Source: Candidatus Electrothrix rattekaaiensis
GTDB taxonomy: Bacteria > Desulfobacterota > Desulfobulbia > Desulfobulbales > Desulfobulbaceae
DNA length: 64,000 nucleotides
NCBI GenBank assembly: GCA_032595675.1
Contig: JAVQMD010000002.1
Span: forward strand, 806,001-870,000
Direction: 5' to 3'
The notes beneath the pieces were generated by a model that saw nothing but the letters and a program-made list of their open reading frames with translations, made no database searches and was not told the origin of the DNA. The position numbers and the translations under genes were made by a program. Positions 24,294-33,430 of the stretch are shown here, one piece after another (position 1 is the first letter of the stretch; each line of letters opens with the position of its first letter).

Positions 24294-24632
24294 AGGGGAT
24301 GCATTGTGTAATTAATAAGATGAATCGTTGCCTGTTCTAACGTCTGTTCATTTATGCAGTATGCCAAGGCTCAGAGACAGTCAGTATAATTTCGTAAACT
24401 GTACAGGGTATCTTCTGTAAAAAAAAGTTGAAATTGAAAAAAAAGAAATTTTGTTGTGCCGCAATAAAATTCTCGTGATTGAGTTGTAACATGTCGTAAC
24501 GCCATGCTCTTTTTTCTTGACTTCCGGTGGAAGTCGAACCTATTATAGTGCAATCACTCCGGAGCGTGATAGATAATGTAAGAGTGCCTGTGCGAGCAGG
24601 CGACAAGTTAAAAAATCAAGAAGGAAGGAATT
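24294..24632. other. Divergent intergenic region, AT-rich
   Basis: 339 bp between the sulfurylase/kinase gene and the ComEA-like gene, which point away from each other. A poly-A/T stretch near 24420-24450 and the promoter at 24517 are the only signals seen; no gene is supported. Confidence 0.5.
24517..24546 (+). promoter_or_regulatory. Sigma-70-type promoter of the ComEA-like gene
   Basis: TTGACT (24517-24522) and TATTAT (24541-24546) with an 18-base spacer. The spacer contains ACTTCC and GGAAGT, a small inverted repeat that could be an operator. Confidence 0.6.
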
Positions 24633-24995
24633 ATGAAACCATTCTACTTGGCCCTGTTCTTTATTTTTTTCCTGACGACTTCGGCTGCTGCTGTTGTCAA
24701 TATCAATACAGCGAGCTTGGAAGAGTTGACCTCTTTGCCCGGTATAGGGCAGGTTAAGGCTGAGTCGATTGTCAAGTATCGGCAGGATAAAGGTCCTTTC
24801 AAGAAGGTTGATGAGCTGCAAAACGTTTATGGAATTGGTACAAAAATTGTTGCACGGCTCAAAGACGAGATCACTGTGGGAGAGGAAAACCCGGCTACGG
24901 GCGCAGCAACCACTGTGAATAAAGAAAACAAAGCAACAACGCAGGAGGAGCAGAAGGAACAAACTACATCAACGGCACCTCCTGCCAAAAAATAA
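24633..24995 (+). CDS. Secreted ComEA-like helix-hairpin-helix protein
   Basis: 120 residues after an AAGGAAGGAA site. A signal peptide (YLALFFIFFLTTSAAA) leads into one ComEA-type double HhH domain: VNINTASLEELTSLPGIG, then AESIVKYRQDKGPFKKVDEL and VYGIGTKIVARLKD. The rest is a low-complexity Thr/Glu/Lys/Pro tail. HhH domains bind the DNA backbone without sequence preference; ComEA pulls DNA into the periplasm during uptake. Single-domain secreted forms are common and not all serve competence. No other competence gene is near. Confidence 0.88.
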   Translation: MKPFYLALFFIFFLTTSAAAVVNINTASLEELTSLPGIGQVKAESIVKYRQDKGPFKKVDELQNVYGIGTKIVARLKDEITVGEENPATGAATTVNKENKATTQEEQKEQTTSTAPPAKK

Positions 24996-25119
24996 CACTC
25001 TACTGCAAGAAAGAATGTAAGGGGAGCTGTTGGTCAGCCCCTTGATGTGGCAAAGGCCGAGCTCCCTTTATCAGTATCAGTATGTTTTTTGCAGATCTCT
25101 GCGGAAATAAAAACGAGTC

Positions 25120-25809
25120 TTATGACTTCTCGTCCAGCCTTGCTGCTGCCTGGATAAGGGCGTCATGCAAGGGGACAGGGTGGGTGGGCGACCGAATTTC
25201 ATGCACCCCTTTGCAGGTCTTGATTGTCGGCGATTTCCAGGAAAGCATTTCTGTCACCGCATTCACTCCTTGCAGCCCGGCAGCTTCCGCCTCAATGAGA
25301 TTTCCTTGGCGGATTCGAATAATCCCCCTCTCTTTTTTTTTGTTAATAATAATGATATCTGTAGAGTGGTTCCCCATGCCTATGAGTTGAAGGAGGTCTG
25401 CCAAAGGAATCGTGTCCGGGATAGTCGTGTTGCCGGACTCTTTGGCAAAAACACTTGCCAGCACGTTGAGGAGCTCTTCAAATTTAAAGGGATAAGGAAT
25501 AATGGCGGAGACTCCGCTATGGTAGGCAGAGCGTTTGAGTTCTTCTGACAATTCATCGCTGTACAGAACAATATGGGTTTCAGCATGCCAACGACGAACT
25601 GAGAGCAAGAGCTCTAGGCCGCTTTCTCCAGAAAGGTGGACATTGGCAATAATCATGTGGACAGTAAATTTACGCAGGATCTCTTGACCCTTGGCAAGGT
25701 TGGAGGCAAAGGCAAGCTGATAGACGTTTTTAAAGGGAATAAAGGCCTCCCGTAGTTCCAGCAGAAAGTCCTTATCACGGTCAACAATCAGAATGTTTTT
25801 GCGGCTCAT
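25120..25809 (-). CDS. Degenerate response-regulator receiver fused to a DUF4388 domain
   Basis: 229 residues. The first 120 form a receiver fold: acidic pair in ILIVDRDKDF, but the phosphate-accepting Asp is replaced by Asn 56 (MIIANVHLSG) and the usual Lys-Pro-Phe reads YPF (IIPYPFKFEELL). Classical phosphorylation is therefore unlikely. The C-terminal part (IPLADLLQLIGMGNHSTDII, GIIRIRQGNLIEAEAAGLQG) is a DUF4388/PATAN-type domain, known in signalling and motility proteins of Deltaproteobacteria. It is the last gene of a three-gene operon, 9 bases after the MBL-fold gene. Confidence 0.85.
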   Translation of the reverse strand: MSRKNILIVDRDKDFLLELREAFIPFKNVYQLAFASNLAKGQEILRKFTVHMIIANVHLSGESGLELLLSVRRWHAETHIVLYSDELSEELKRSAYHSGVSAIIPYPFKFEELLNVLASVFAKESGNTTIPDTIPLADLLQLIGMGNHSTDIIIINKKKERGIIRIRQGNLIEAEAAGLQGVNAVTEMLSWKSPTIKTCKGVHEIRSPTHPVPLHDALIQAAARLDEKS

Positions 25810-25818
25810 GAGTCCCTG

Positions 25819-26898
25819 TTATTCGAAGTAGTCCGGTAGATCCTGGGCTCCTCCGGCCTGCGGCAGGATGTCGCTAATCGGTATATTGCGTCCGATCAAG
25901 GTTTTCAGGGCAACAAGGTTCACGAGGCTTTCCAGTTCAGCGTTCCCGTCTTCACGAAGATGCGCTAACAGCGTTTTGACCGCAACCGGCGGATCAACTT
26001 TAAACGAGGTTACCCTGTTTTTCTCAACAGTCAGAATATTCGTAAACGATTGATCTTTGTTCAGCGCGGCAATACCTCTGGCTATGGACTCGAAAGAATC
26101 CTCTCTTTCCAATTCGCTCAGGATTTCATTTATCGCACCGAGATAGTTTTCCTTTTTCTCACCTGCTATGAGTAGGTCTAACCCGACATCTAGGTTATAC
26201 ATCCGATCAGTAAAATCGCGAACAAGATCTCCCTGGATAAGAGAACCATGCTGAGGGGCTATCATTTCTGGGGGCGGATCAAGGTTCCTGATTCTGGAAA
26301 CTGCTAATTTCAAGGCATCACGGGAGGGCATGTAGAGTTGATGAAAGGTCTTGATGCCTTCCCAGGATTGTTCATCGGCATACAGGTCGTGGGTATAGGA
26401 GAGGCCACCGAAGAGGTCCCCGGAAAAGAGAATTCTGCTGGCCACGTCATAGTACATTATGGCCCCGCGAAAATGGCAAAAGGGCGAGGGCACAAAGATC
26501 AACCTGTTTCCACCCGGCATCGTGGCACGATTGTTTTTGTATGTTTCCACAGCCTTGAATCGGGAGGCCTTGAGTCCGAGAAAATGAATCAGGCGCCAAG
26601 TGTCTTCTGAGGCCACCACCAAGCATTGCGGATTCAGTTTTTGCAGGAAGGCTGCATTCGGTGCAACATCGGGATCCTGATGATTGATGAGAACCCCGTG
26701 AACATTCTCCAAGCCACCAATGATCGGGCTTACGGCCTTTTGCAGTACGGTCAGTAATTCACCGGGGCCGGGATCAATAATAATATTGGCCTGCCCTTTT
26801 GCATGGGGATAGCAAAGCAGGTAGATATTTACCTCTAGCAGGGAATCCGAACGGTTGGCTATCCACCATACATTCTTTTGTAACTCAACAGGTTCCAT
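25819..26898 (-). CDS. MBL-fold di-iron protein related to flavodiiron/ODP oxygen-binding proteins
   Basis: 359 residues. The metallo-beta-lactamase core has the metal ligands expected of the flavodiiron group in order: INHQDPDVAPN (residues about 70-79), SPFCHFRG (about 138-145), FSGDLFGG (about 160-166) and APQHG (about 214). The first motif is H-x-D-x-D with Val where flavodiiron proteins have a second His. No flavodoxin domain follows; instead a helical tail of about 130 residues is present, so O2 or NO reduction would need another electron donor and an oxygen- or redox-sensing role is as likely. It lies between a universal stress protein and a pseudo-receiver, which suits a signalling job. 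Confidence 0.82.
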   Translation of the reverse strand: MEPVELQKNVWWIANRSDSLLEVNIYLLCYPHAKGQANIIIDPGPGELLTVLQKAVSPIIGGLENVHGVLINHQDPDVAPNAAFLQKLNPQCLVVASEDTWRLIHFLGLKASRFKAVETYKNNRATMPGGNRLIFVPSPFCHFRGAIMYYDVASRILFSGDLFGGLSYTHDLYADEQSWEGIKTFHQLYMPSRDALKLAVSRIRNLDPPPEMIAPQHGSLIQGDLVRDFTDRMYNLDVGLDLLIAGEKKENYLGAINEILSELEREDSFESIARGIAALNKDQSFTNILTVEKNRVTSFKVDPPVAVKTLLAHLREDGNAELESLVNLVALKTLIGRNIPISDILPQAGGAQDLPDYFE

Positions 26899-26933
26899 TG
26901 CATTCTCTTCCTTGCGGCCTTGCAGTCTTTCCG

Positions 26934-27857
26934 CTAACCGACCAGCCAGATCGCCATATTCTGGGCATTTTTAGTTGTTCGATCGGAGACCCCGCCCAGA
27001 AGCCCTTTATCCACCCGAGGTCTGCGCCCGATAACAATGGTCCCGCAATTGTGTCTCTTTGCCTGACGGAGCAGGTCATGGCTGGGATGGATACCCCGGC
27101 GGGGAGGAAGCCGCTTAATGCGTTCTTCGGGGATGCCGTTTTCGATCAGTATCTGGCTGTGTGCTTTGTACAGGCATGTCTCTGGATCAAGATTTTTTTT
27201 GCACCATTTCGCTCCCCAGCGGCTGTGGAACTCTTCTGTCTCAGCAGGCGGTGTTGAACCGAACGCGGCAAGGGAATGGTAGATATAGATCTCGGCCTTG
27301 GGATTGGCCTGCAGAATAAAGGCCAAATGATCCGCCGCCATAAGCGAGTGCGTACACGTATGAACAGCAAGGAGGAAACGGGTGGAGGTGACATTGCCGT
27401 CAATAATCCAAAGAGGAATTTCATGACATTTTCTCACCAGATCGGATGAAACGCTGCCTAACAGCATTTCGCCGACTCTTCCCACACCTCTTCTGCCGAC
27501 CAGCAGGCTGTCATACATATTTTCTTTGGCAAAATGATAGATGGAATTGGTAATGCCTTCCCCTGATGCATGGACAACAGAAGCTATGTTGTCCTCGGGA
27601 AAGCCATTACGTACAAGACGTGCTTTGGCATCTTTTAGGTATCTTGTCGCCTTGGCCTTACGTTGAAGCTCAGCAGCACTTTCAGTTCGTCGCCCATCAA
27701 AATCCGCCATCCAGCTTTGGTCGCCGCAGCAGGTTGAAACAGCAGCGAGCAGATCAATGCTGAAATTTTGATCCTGTCGAAACAGGCGTATCAAGTAATC
27801 TAAACTGTTTGAGCTATATACCGACCCGTCTACCGCTACCAAAATTTTTTTTTTCAT
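26934..27857 (-). CDS. Universal stress protein with two UspA domains
   Basis: 307 residues. Domain 1 starts MKKKILVAVDGSVYSSNS and holds the ATP-binding motif VGRRGVGRVGEMLLGSVSSD. Domain 2 starts near RFLLAVHTCTHSLMAADHLA and ends VIGRRPRVDKGLLGGVSDRT, a weaker version of the same motif. Tandem USPs often bind ATP and act in starvation or redox stress. It is the first gene of the operon with the di-iron MBL protein (35-base gap) and the pseudo-receiver. Confidence 0.92.
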   Translation of the reverse strand: MKKKILVAVDGSVYSSNSLDYLIRLFRQDQNFSIDLLAAVSTCCGDQSWMADFDGRRTESAAELQRKAKATRYLKDAKARLVRNGFPEDNIASVVHASGEGITNSIYHFAKENMYDSLLVGRRGVGRVGEMLLGSVSSDLVRKCHEIPLWIIDGNVTSTRFLLAVHTCTHSLMAADHLAFILQANPKAEIYIYHSLAAFGSTPPAETEEFHSRWGAKWCKKNLDPETCLYKAHSQILIENGIPEERIKRLPPRRGIHPSHDLLRQAKRHNCGTIVIGRRPRVDKGLLGGVSDRTTKNAQNMAIWLVG

Positions 27858-28055
27858 GCAGGATTCCTCACTAATAACTAAAACAATCTAAGCTTGTTAT
27901 CATCTTACGGCATGAGAGGGAAAAGGAGAAGAGAAAATAACAGAAAACTCTTTGTCAAAGGCGTTTTTTAGGGAACCTCAACGAGTTGTTTTTTATCGTT
28001 TACAGGATAGTGCAGGTTGAGATTTCAGGAAAAGTTGTTTGGTGTGTTTTTTTTG

Positions 28056-28085
28056 TTGACACGACCGGTTGTCCCGTGGTAAATA
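28056..28085 (+). promoter_or_regulatory. Promoter of tRNA-Gly
   Basis: TTGACA (28056-28061), 18-base spacer, TAAATA (28080-28085), about 25 bases before the mature tRNA. Confidence 0.65.
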
Positions 28086-28110
28086 TCTGCTCGTTTCAAT
28101 TGCTCAATGA

Positions 28111-28185
<75 letters not shown>

Positions 28186-28197
28186 TTTAAACAACTC

Positions 28198-28227
28198 AAG
28201 GTTCGAACATCGTTCGAACCTTTTTTT
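28198..28227 (+). terminator. Rho-independent terminator between tRNA-Gly and rplM
   Basis: AAGGTTCGAAC pairs perfectly with GTTCGAACCTT around a 3-base loop, followed by a T run. The rplM ATG is 22 bases further on, so rplM transcription must begin inside this stretch or depend on read-through. Confidence 0.85.
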
Positions 28228-28248
28228 ATTACTCATTGGGGCGCATGC

Positions 28249-28677
28249 ATGAAAACGTATTATACGCCGGTGGATGAAATTGATCGCAAATGGTGTGTCG
28301 TTGATGCCGACGGTAAGGTTCTTGGCCGTATCGCGACAGAAATTGCCCGTCGTTTGCGCGGCAAACATAAACCGACCTTTTGTAACTTTCAGGATAACGG
28401 TGATTTTGTCGTTGTTGTCAATGCAGACCGTGTTCATTTGACCGGTACCAAGTGGGATGATAAAGTGTATTATCGCCACACCGGTTTTATGGGCGGGATT
28501 AAAGATCGGACCGCAAAAGAGGTTCGTGAAAAATCTCCAGAAGATCTGATTATCATGGCGGTTAAAGGCATGTTGCCCAAGAATAAACTCGGTCGTGCCC
28601 AGCTGAAAAAATTAAAAGTGTATGCAGGTGCTGAACATCCACATGCGGCCCAGCAGCCTGAACTTCTCGATATTTAA
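28249..28677 (+). CDS. rplM: 50S ribosomal protein L13
   Basis: 142 residues, the family's usual length. It starts [20 protein letters not shown] and contains [19 protein letters not shown] and the [18 protein letters not shown] segment typical of L13, which binds 23S rRNA early in assembly. Longer in-frame readings would translate the tRNA and terminator and are rejected. It is followed by rpsI after 11 bases, the conserved L13-S9 pair. Confidence 0.98.
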   Translation: MKTYYTPVDEIDRKWCVVDADGKVLGRIATEIARRLRGKHKPTFCNFQDNGDFVVVVNADRVHLTGTKWDDKVYYRHTGFMGGIKDRTAKEVREKSPEDLIIMAVKGMLPKNKLGRAQLKKLKVYAGAEHPHAAQQPELLDI

Positions 28678-28688
28678 CGGAGCTTAAC

Positions 28689-29081
28689 ATGGCGCAGGAA
28701 CAGACATACGCAACCGGAAAACGAAAGAGTGCTGTAGCCAGAGTTTGGATCACTCCGGGAAGCGGCAATGTAGTTGTTAATAAACAGTCTACAGACAGTT
28801 ATTTCGGCAATATTTTCTTTGAGCAGAAGGTTGAAAAGCCGTTTGCCGTGACAGAAACTGCTGAAAAGTTTGATGTGAAGGCCACCGTGCAAGGCGGCGG
28901 TAAGTCTGCACAGGTTGATGCCTTGGTTCATGGAATCTCCAAGGCTCTTCAGGAAATGAATCCAGAATTTCGTGATTCTCTGAAAAAAGCAGGCCTGCTG
29001 ACCCGTGACTCCCGCATCAAAGAGCGGAAAAAATACGGTCAGCGCGGTGCCCGTGCTCGCTTCCAGTTCTCCAAGCGTTAA
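28689..29081 (+). CDS. rpsI: 30S ribosomal protein S9
   Basis: 130 residues with the S9 pattern: [20 protein letters not shown] at the start and the basic tail [17 protein letters not shown] that reaches into the ribosomal P site. It forms an operon with rplM and has a terminator behind it. Confidence 0.98.
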   Translation: MAQEQTYATGKRKSAVARVWITPGSGNVVVNKQSTDSYFGNIFFEQKVEKPFAVTETAEKFDVKATVQGGGKSAQVDALVHGISKALQEMNPEFRDSLKKAGLLTRDSRIKERKKYGQRGARARFQFSKR

Positions 29082-29126
29082 GGAGACGGAACAGGCTGTT
29101 TTTCAGCGCAGTTCATATTGTTTTCC

Positions 29127-29164
29127 AAGGGGAATGACGAAGCGATTCGTTATTCCCTTTTTTT
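29127..29164 (+). terminator. Terminator of the rplM-rpsI operon
   Basis: AAGGGGAATGACGAA and TTCGTTATTCCCTT form a stem with one bulge and one G-U pair, followed by a run of seven to eight T. Confidence 0.85.
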
Positions 29165-29201
29165 ATGTCAAGCCAATTATCAAGCTCATCAAGGATACGC
29201 C

Positions 29202-30242
29202 ATGCTAAAAGTAGGAATCATAGGGGCCTCCGGCTATACCGGTGTTGAACTGGCCCGCATCCTTTCCACCCACCCGGAGGTGGAACTGACCGTTGCCACC
29301 TCCCGTCAATACGCAGGCAAACCCCTCTCCGAGGTCTTCCCTAATCTGCGTAAGCGGGTGGATTTGGTCTGTGAGAACCTGGGGCCGGAAGAACTGGTCG
29401 AGCGGGCTGACTTCTTCTTTGCCGCAGTGCCCCATAAGACAGCAATGGATCTGGTGCCTGTCCTGCTCAAGGCAGGCAAGAAGGTGGTTGATCTCAGTGC
29501 TGATTTCCGTATTCGCGATGCTGCGGTCTACGAGGAGTGGTACCAGCCCCATTCCAGTGCGGAGCTCATCGCCGAGGCGGTGTATGGCCTGCCCGAGCTG
29601 TACCGGGATCAGGTGAAAGACGCACGCCTGACCGCCAATCCGGGCTGCTATCCCACCTCTATCATACTCGGTTTGGCACCTCTGCTGCGCAAGGGTTTGA
29701 TTGATCCAGCTGGCCTGATCATCGACTCCAAGTCTGGCACTTCTGGGGCAGGGCGCAGCGCGGCTGTGGGCACCCTGTTCTGTGAGGTAACGGATGGCTT
29801 CCGGGCCTATAAGGTTGGGGGCAGCCACCGTCATATCCCGGAGATTGAGCAAGAGCTGACCGTGCTGGCCAGCAAGCCGGTAACCATTTCCTTTACCCCG
29901 CATCTCCTCCCTATCTCGCGTGGTATCCTCAGCACCATGTATGCTCCGCTAATCAGCACGACCAGCGAGCAGGAGATTCAGGAGCTGTACGAGAGTACCT
30001 ATGCGGAAGAACCCTTTGTCCGGGTCTGTCCGGCAGGTTCCTTCCCAGCCACCCAGTATGTGCGGGGCAGCAACTGCTGTGACATCGGTATCAAGGTGGA
30101 TTCGCGCACCGGGCGGGTCATCATCATGTCAGCCATTGACAACATCGTTAAGGGGGCCTCTGGTCAGGCGGTGCAGAACATGAATCTGATGAACGGCTTT
30201 GACGAGACCTGCGGCCTGATGGGTGCGCCTTTCTTTCCCTGA
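29202..30242 (+). CDS. argC: N-acetyl-gamma-glutamyl-phosphate reductase
   Basis: 346 residues from the ATG at 29202 (AAGGA site); the longer frame from 29118 would translate the terminator. The NADP-binding start [19 protein letters not shown] and the catalytic Cys in [14 protein letters not shown] (about residue 148) are clear, as is [14 protein letters not shown]. It makes N-acetyl-glutamate semialdehyde in arginine synthesis. truA follows after 11 bases on the same strand. Confidence 0.97.
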   Translation: MLKVGIIGASGYTGVELARILSTHPEVELTVATSRQYAGKPLSEVFPNLRKRVDLVCENLGPEELVERADFFFAAVPHKTAMDLVPVLLKAGKKVVDLSADFRIRDAAVYEEWYQPHSSAELIAEAVYGLPELYRDQVKDARLTANPGCYPTSIILGLAPLLRKGLIDPAGLIIDSKSGTSGAGRSAAVGTLFCEVTDGFRAYKVGGSHRHIPEIEQELTVLASKPVTISFTPHLLPISRGILSTMYAPLISTTSEQEIQELYESTYAEEPFVRVCPAGSFPATQYVRGSNCCDIGIKVDSRTGRVIIMSAIDNIVKGASGQAVQNMNLMNGFDETCGLMGAPFFP

Positions 30243-30253
30243 TACCCTGAAGT

Positions 30254-31051
30254 ATGCAGCAGCGCAACATCCGCCTTTACATTGCCTACGACGGTACCAA
30301 CTTCTGCGGTTGGCAGCGACAACGTAACGGGCCAACGATCCAGGAGACCTTGGAGCAACGATTGACCCGGATCACCAGGACAGCCGTGCAGGTGAATGGG
30401 GCAGGGCGTACCGATGCCGGTGTTCACGCCCACAGCATGGTGGCGAATTTCAGCACCAATGCGACCATGCCTGCTCCAGCCTTTGCCAAGGCCCTCAACT
30501 CCATGCTCCCCAAAGATATTCGTATCCTGGAGGCCGAGGAAGTTGCCCCGGACTTCCATGCCCGCTTTTCTGCCAAGGGCAAGACCTATTGCTACGATTT
30601 CTTTACCGGCCCTATCCAGCCCCCGATCGAACGCCTTTACCGCACCCATTTCCCCTGCTCCTTTATACCGGACAGGGTTCAGCCCAGCCTGGATCTGCTG
30701 CTCGGTACCCATGACTTTGCCTCCTTTGAGGCTGTGGGCAGCCGGGACCGCACCCGCACTGAGGGTCGAGGTGCCGTGCGTACCCTGTTCCAGGCCCAAT
30801 GCCTTGTTGATCCTGCCCGTCCAAAGTATTTCACCCTCCGCTTTAGGGGGGACGGCTTCTTGCGCCACATGGTGCGCAATCTTGCCGGAACCCTGATCAT
30901 GGTGGGGACAGGCCGCCTGAGTACCAAGCAGTTGAGGGATATCTTAGAGGCCAGGGATCGGGAAAAGGCGGGCCCGACAGCCCCGGCCTGCGGCCTTTTT
31001 CTGGAGCAGGTGCATTATGAGGAGATGGCGGGGAAGGATGAGACATTGTAG
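30254..31051 (+). CDS. truA: tRNA pseudouridine synthase A
   Basis: 265 residues. The catalytic Asp lies in GAGRTDAGVHAHSMVANF (about residue 54). Other family parts are YIAYDGTNFCGWQRQRNG at the start and FLRHMVRNLAGTLIMVG near the end. It modifies U38-40 in the anticodon stem-loop of tRNAs. Its TAG stop lies within a GTAGGGGC palindrome, as for the NB-ARC gene. Confidence 0.97.
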   Translation: MQQRNIRLYIAYDGTNFCGWQRQRNGPTIQETLEQRLTRITRTAVQVNGAGRTDAGVHAHSMVANFSTNATMPAPAFAKALNSMLPKDIRILEAEEVAPDFHARFSAKGKTYCYDFFTGPIQPPIERLYRTHFPCSFIPDRVQPSLDLLLGTHDFASFEAVGSRDRTRTEGRGAVRTLFQAQCLVDPARPKYFTLRFRGDGFLRHMVRNLAGTLIMVGTGRLSTKQLRDILEARDREKAGPTAPACGLFLEQVHYEEMAGKDETL

Positions 31052-31075
31052 GGGCGATTCGCGAATCGCCCTTAC
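31048..31075. repeat. Palindromic GTAGGGGC element at the end of truA
   Basis: 28 bp with GTAGGGGCGATTCG and CGAATCGCCCTTAC arms, a perfect palindrome except at the fourth base from each end. The TAG stop of truA (31049-31051) is its second to fourth base. Confidence 0.88.
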
Positions 31076-31133
31076 GGATTGCTGTCAGCCTGAACACAGA
31101 CCCGCATAATATCATCAACCTGAGGAAAGAACC

Positions 31134-32333
31134 ATGTCTGTATTTACCCTTTTTCTGGTGTTTATCCTTGTTGTTAGCCTAGCTGTCCTGCGGGACTACT
31201 TCCTTGCCAGTCGCTACATGGAGCATCTGGAGCAGGTGCCGCCCCTAGAGGGAGGTGCCCTGCCTTCAGTCTCCGTTATTATTCCGGCCTGCAATGAAGA
31301 GCAGGGTATTGAGGCTGCCTTATCATCAGTGCTGGCCCTTGATTACCCCGGCTTGGAGATTATCGTCCTTAATGATCGGTCCACCGATGCTACCCCGCAG
31401 ATCCTTGACCGTCTGGCGGCACAACATCCCCGGCTGCGGGTCATCCATATCACAGAGCTGCCTGCGGGTTGGTTGGGCAAGAACCATGCCCTGCATCTGG
31501 GGGCTGCCCAAGCCAAGGGCAAGTACCTGCTTTTTACTGATGCTGATGTCCACTTTGCCCCGGATACCATCCACCGTGCTGTGGCCAAGATGCAGGCCTT
31601 TCAGCTGGATCATCTCTGCCTTCTTTTTCGCATGACAGCTCCGAGCCGTCTGCTCTGTCTGTTGATTGCCGACAGCCTTTCTGCCGCCTTTAGCCTAGCT
31701 AAGCCTTGGCTGGTTCGCAAACCAGAGTCCCCCTACTTTATCGGGGCAGGCGGTTTTAACATGATCCGCAAGAGCTTCTATCACAGCTTTGGCGGCCACC
31801 ATCCCATTCGCCTCTGCCCGGTGGATGACGTACTACTGGGGCGCTTGGCCAAAGAGAACAAAGGCCGATGTGACTGCCTGAACGGAAGCCGCTTAGTCAC
31901 TGTGGAATGGTATACATCTATTAGGGAGATGGTGCTCGGCCTGCGCAAGAATACCTTTGCCATAGTTGACTACCGTGTATCTTTACTGCTTGCAGCAACT
32001 GCGGCAGTGATCTCTCTTCATATCCTCCCGCTTTGGGGCCTGTTGCTGGCAGACGGGATTCCTCGGCTGCTCTGCGGTGCCATTGTTACTGCCAACCTCC
32101 TAGCTTTGGCCCTGGGAGTACGGGCCTTTCTGATGGATCTCCGCTGTCTCTACTGGTTTCCTGTTACTCCGTATATCAAGTTGTATATTATTTGGAGGTC
32201 TGTGTTGTTTACCCTGATTCAGGACGGTATTGTCTGGCGCGATACCTTTTATCCTCTGAAGGAGTTAAAGGCGCACAAGGTCTCCATCCTGCGGTGGGTG
32301 AAGATGAAGAGACAGCCGGAGGATCTGCCCTGA
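31134..32333 (+). CDS. Membrane-bound family 2 glycosyltransferase (HpnB-like)
   Basis: 399 residues. An N-terminal membrane segment (VFTLFLVFILVVSLAVL) leads to a GT-A domain: SVSVIIPACNEEQGIEAALS, the DXD-like FTDADVHFAPDT, and GGHHPIRLCPVDDVLLG for acceptor binding. Two or three membrane helices follow (about 285-360) and the tail DGIVWRDTFYPLKELK. This tail is typical of the group that includes the hopanoid-linked HpnB, but no other hopanoid gene is in the window, so the substrate stays open. It acts at the inner membrane. Confidence 0.85.
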   Translation: MSVFTLFLVFILVVSLAVLRDYFLASRYMEHLEQVPPLEGGALPSVSVIIPACNEEQGIEAALSSVLALDYPGLEIIVLNDRSTDATPQILDRLAAQHPRLRVIHITELPAGWLGKNHALHLGAAQAKGKYLLFTDADVHFAPDTIHRAVAKMQAFQLDHLCLLFRMTAPSRLLCLLIADSLSAAFSLAKPWLVRKPESPYFIGAGGFNMIRKSFYHSFGGHHPIRLCPVDDVLLGRLAKENKGRCDCLNGSRLVTVEWYTSIREMVLGLRKNTFAIVDYRVSLLLAATAAVISLHILPLWGLLLADGIPRLLCGAIVTANLLALALGVRAFLMDLRCLYWFPVTPYIKLYIIWRSVLFTLIQDGIVWRDTFYPLKELKAHKVSILRWVKMKRQPEDLP

Positions 32334-32386
32334 ATCGGGAGGAGGTAGCCTGATAGTCTTACAGAGCACAGTACTATGCTCCTCAG

Positions 32387-32500
32387 CCCGATAGTGGTAT
32401 CGAACCGGCCCGATAGTAGTATCGAGCTGGCCCGATAGTAGTATTGGGCTGAACCCGATAGTGGTGTCGAGATACAATGGATAGCGGTATCGAGGTGCGG
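32387..32500. repeat. Tandem minisatellite with unit CCCGATAGTAGTATCGAnCTGG
   Basis: Five units of 22-24 bp follow each other, each with the small inverted repeat CGATA...TATCG. The first two are most alike and the last is degenerate. Together with the palindromes behind it the 377-bp gap before maf is filled by repeats and holds no gene. Confidence 0.85.
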
Positions 32501-32502
32501 AG

Positions 32503-32622
32503 GTAGGGGCAAATCCCCGTGTTTGCCCTGGATGTGGCGGGATAGGGGAGACACAGGGGTCTCCCCCTACGGGTTGTGGGATTGACGAGATGCGGTAAGG
32601 GCGATTCGCGAACCGCCCCTAC
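32503..32622. repeat. Two GTAGGGGC elements, one compound and one simple
   Basis: The compound copy (32503-32570) has the same inner motifs TCCCCGTGTTTGCC and GACACAGGGGTCT as those near 18.1 kb. The simple copy (32595-32622) lies in the reverse orientation (GTAAGGGCG ... CCGCCCCTAC). Confidence 0.85.
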
Positions 32623-32710
32623 GGGCCGAAAGACGCATTGCCTTTTTTCGGCCCGTATTCTATAAAGAACAACCAACCTGCTTCCCTTGAACTAACACCT
32701 AAGGTTCCCT

Positions 32711-33313
32711 ATGTTCACCACCTGTACCCCCCTGATCCTTGCCTCGGCCTCGCCCCGGCGGCAACAGTTCCTCAGCGACCTCGGCCTGCGCTTTACCGCT
32801 CTGGCCGCAGACATCAATGAAACACCCCTGGACGGCGAGACACCTGATGCCTTTGCCCGCCGTATGGCCGAAGAAAAGGCCGAGGTTATTGCTCGGCAGC
32901 ACCCCACTTCTTGGGTCATCGGGGCGGATACTGTGGTCACCATTGAGGGCAGAATCCTGGGTAAGCCCGATGATGCAGCCCACGCTCTGGAGATCCTCCG
33001 TAGCCTGCAAGGAAAAAAGCATCAGGTCATCACGGGCCTTGCTCTGCGTTGTGTTCAGGAGAACTGCACCGAGAGCCTGACCAGAACCACCGAGGTGAAG
33101 TTTGCCTATTTCAGCGATGCAATCCTCTCCGCCTACATCGCAACCGGAGAGCCTATGGATAAGGCCGGGGCCTATGGAATTCAAGGAAAAGGGGGCTTTT
33201 TGGTGCGCTCAATTACCGGTTCCTGCTCCAATGTGATCGGTCTGCCCATCAATACCTGCATCAGTTTGCTTCTGCACCATAATGTTATTGCGCCTTTACA
33301 GGAAAGAAAATGA
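32711..33313 (+). CDS. maf: Maf-like nucleoside triphosphate pyrophosphatase
   Basis: 200 residues, full length. The signature PLILASASPRRQQFLSDLGL lies at the start, IGADTVVTIEGRILGKPDD in the middle and DKAGAYGIQGKGGFLVRSI towards the end, holding the catalytic Asp and Lys residues. Maf proteins hydrolyse dTTP, UTP or modified pyrimidine nucleotides and were first known for an effect on septation. The upstream gap is all repeats, so it is probably transcribed alone. Confidence 0.93.
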   Translation: MFTTCTPLILASASPRRQQFLSDLGLRFTALAADINETPLDGETPDAFARRMAEEKAEVIARQHPTSWVIGADTVVTIEGRILGKPDDAAHALEILRSLQGKKHQVITGLALRCVQENCTESLTRTTEVKFAYFSDAILSAYIATGEPMDKAGAYGIQGKGGFLVRSITGSCSNVIGLPINTCISLLLHHNVIAPLQERK

Positions 33314-33430
33314 TGGTATATTTGTAAAGTGAGGCCTATGTTCTTTTGTCGTATAGAGCCTACCATCCGATAATCGGAGCAAAAGAGAGCACTGTCTTTG
33401 CTGTTGCGTGGTTTTTAACCATGCACCGGT

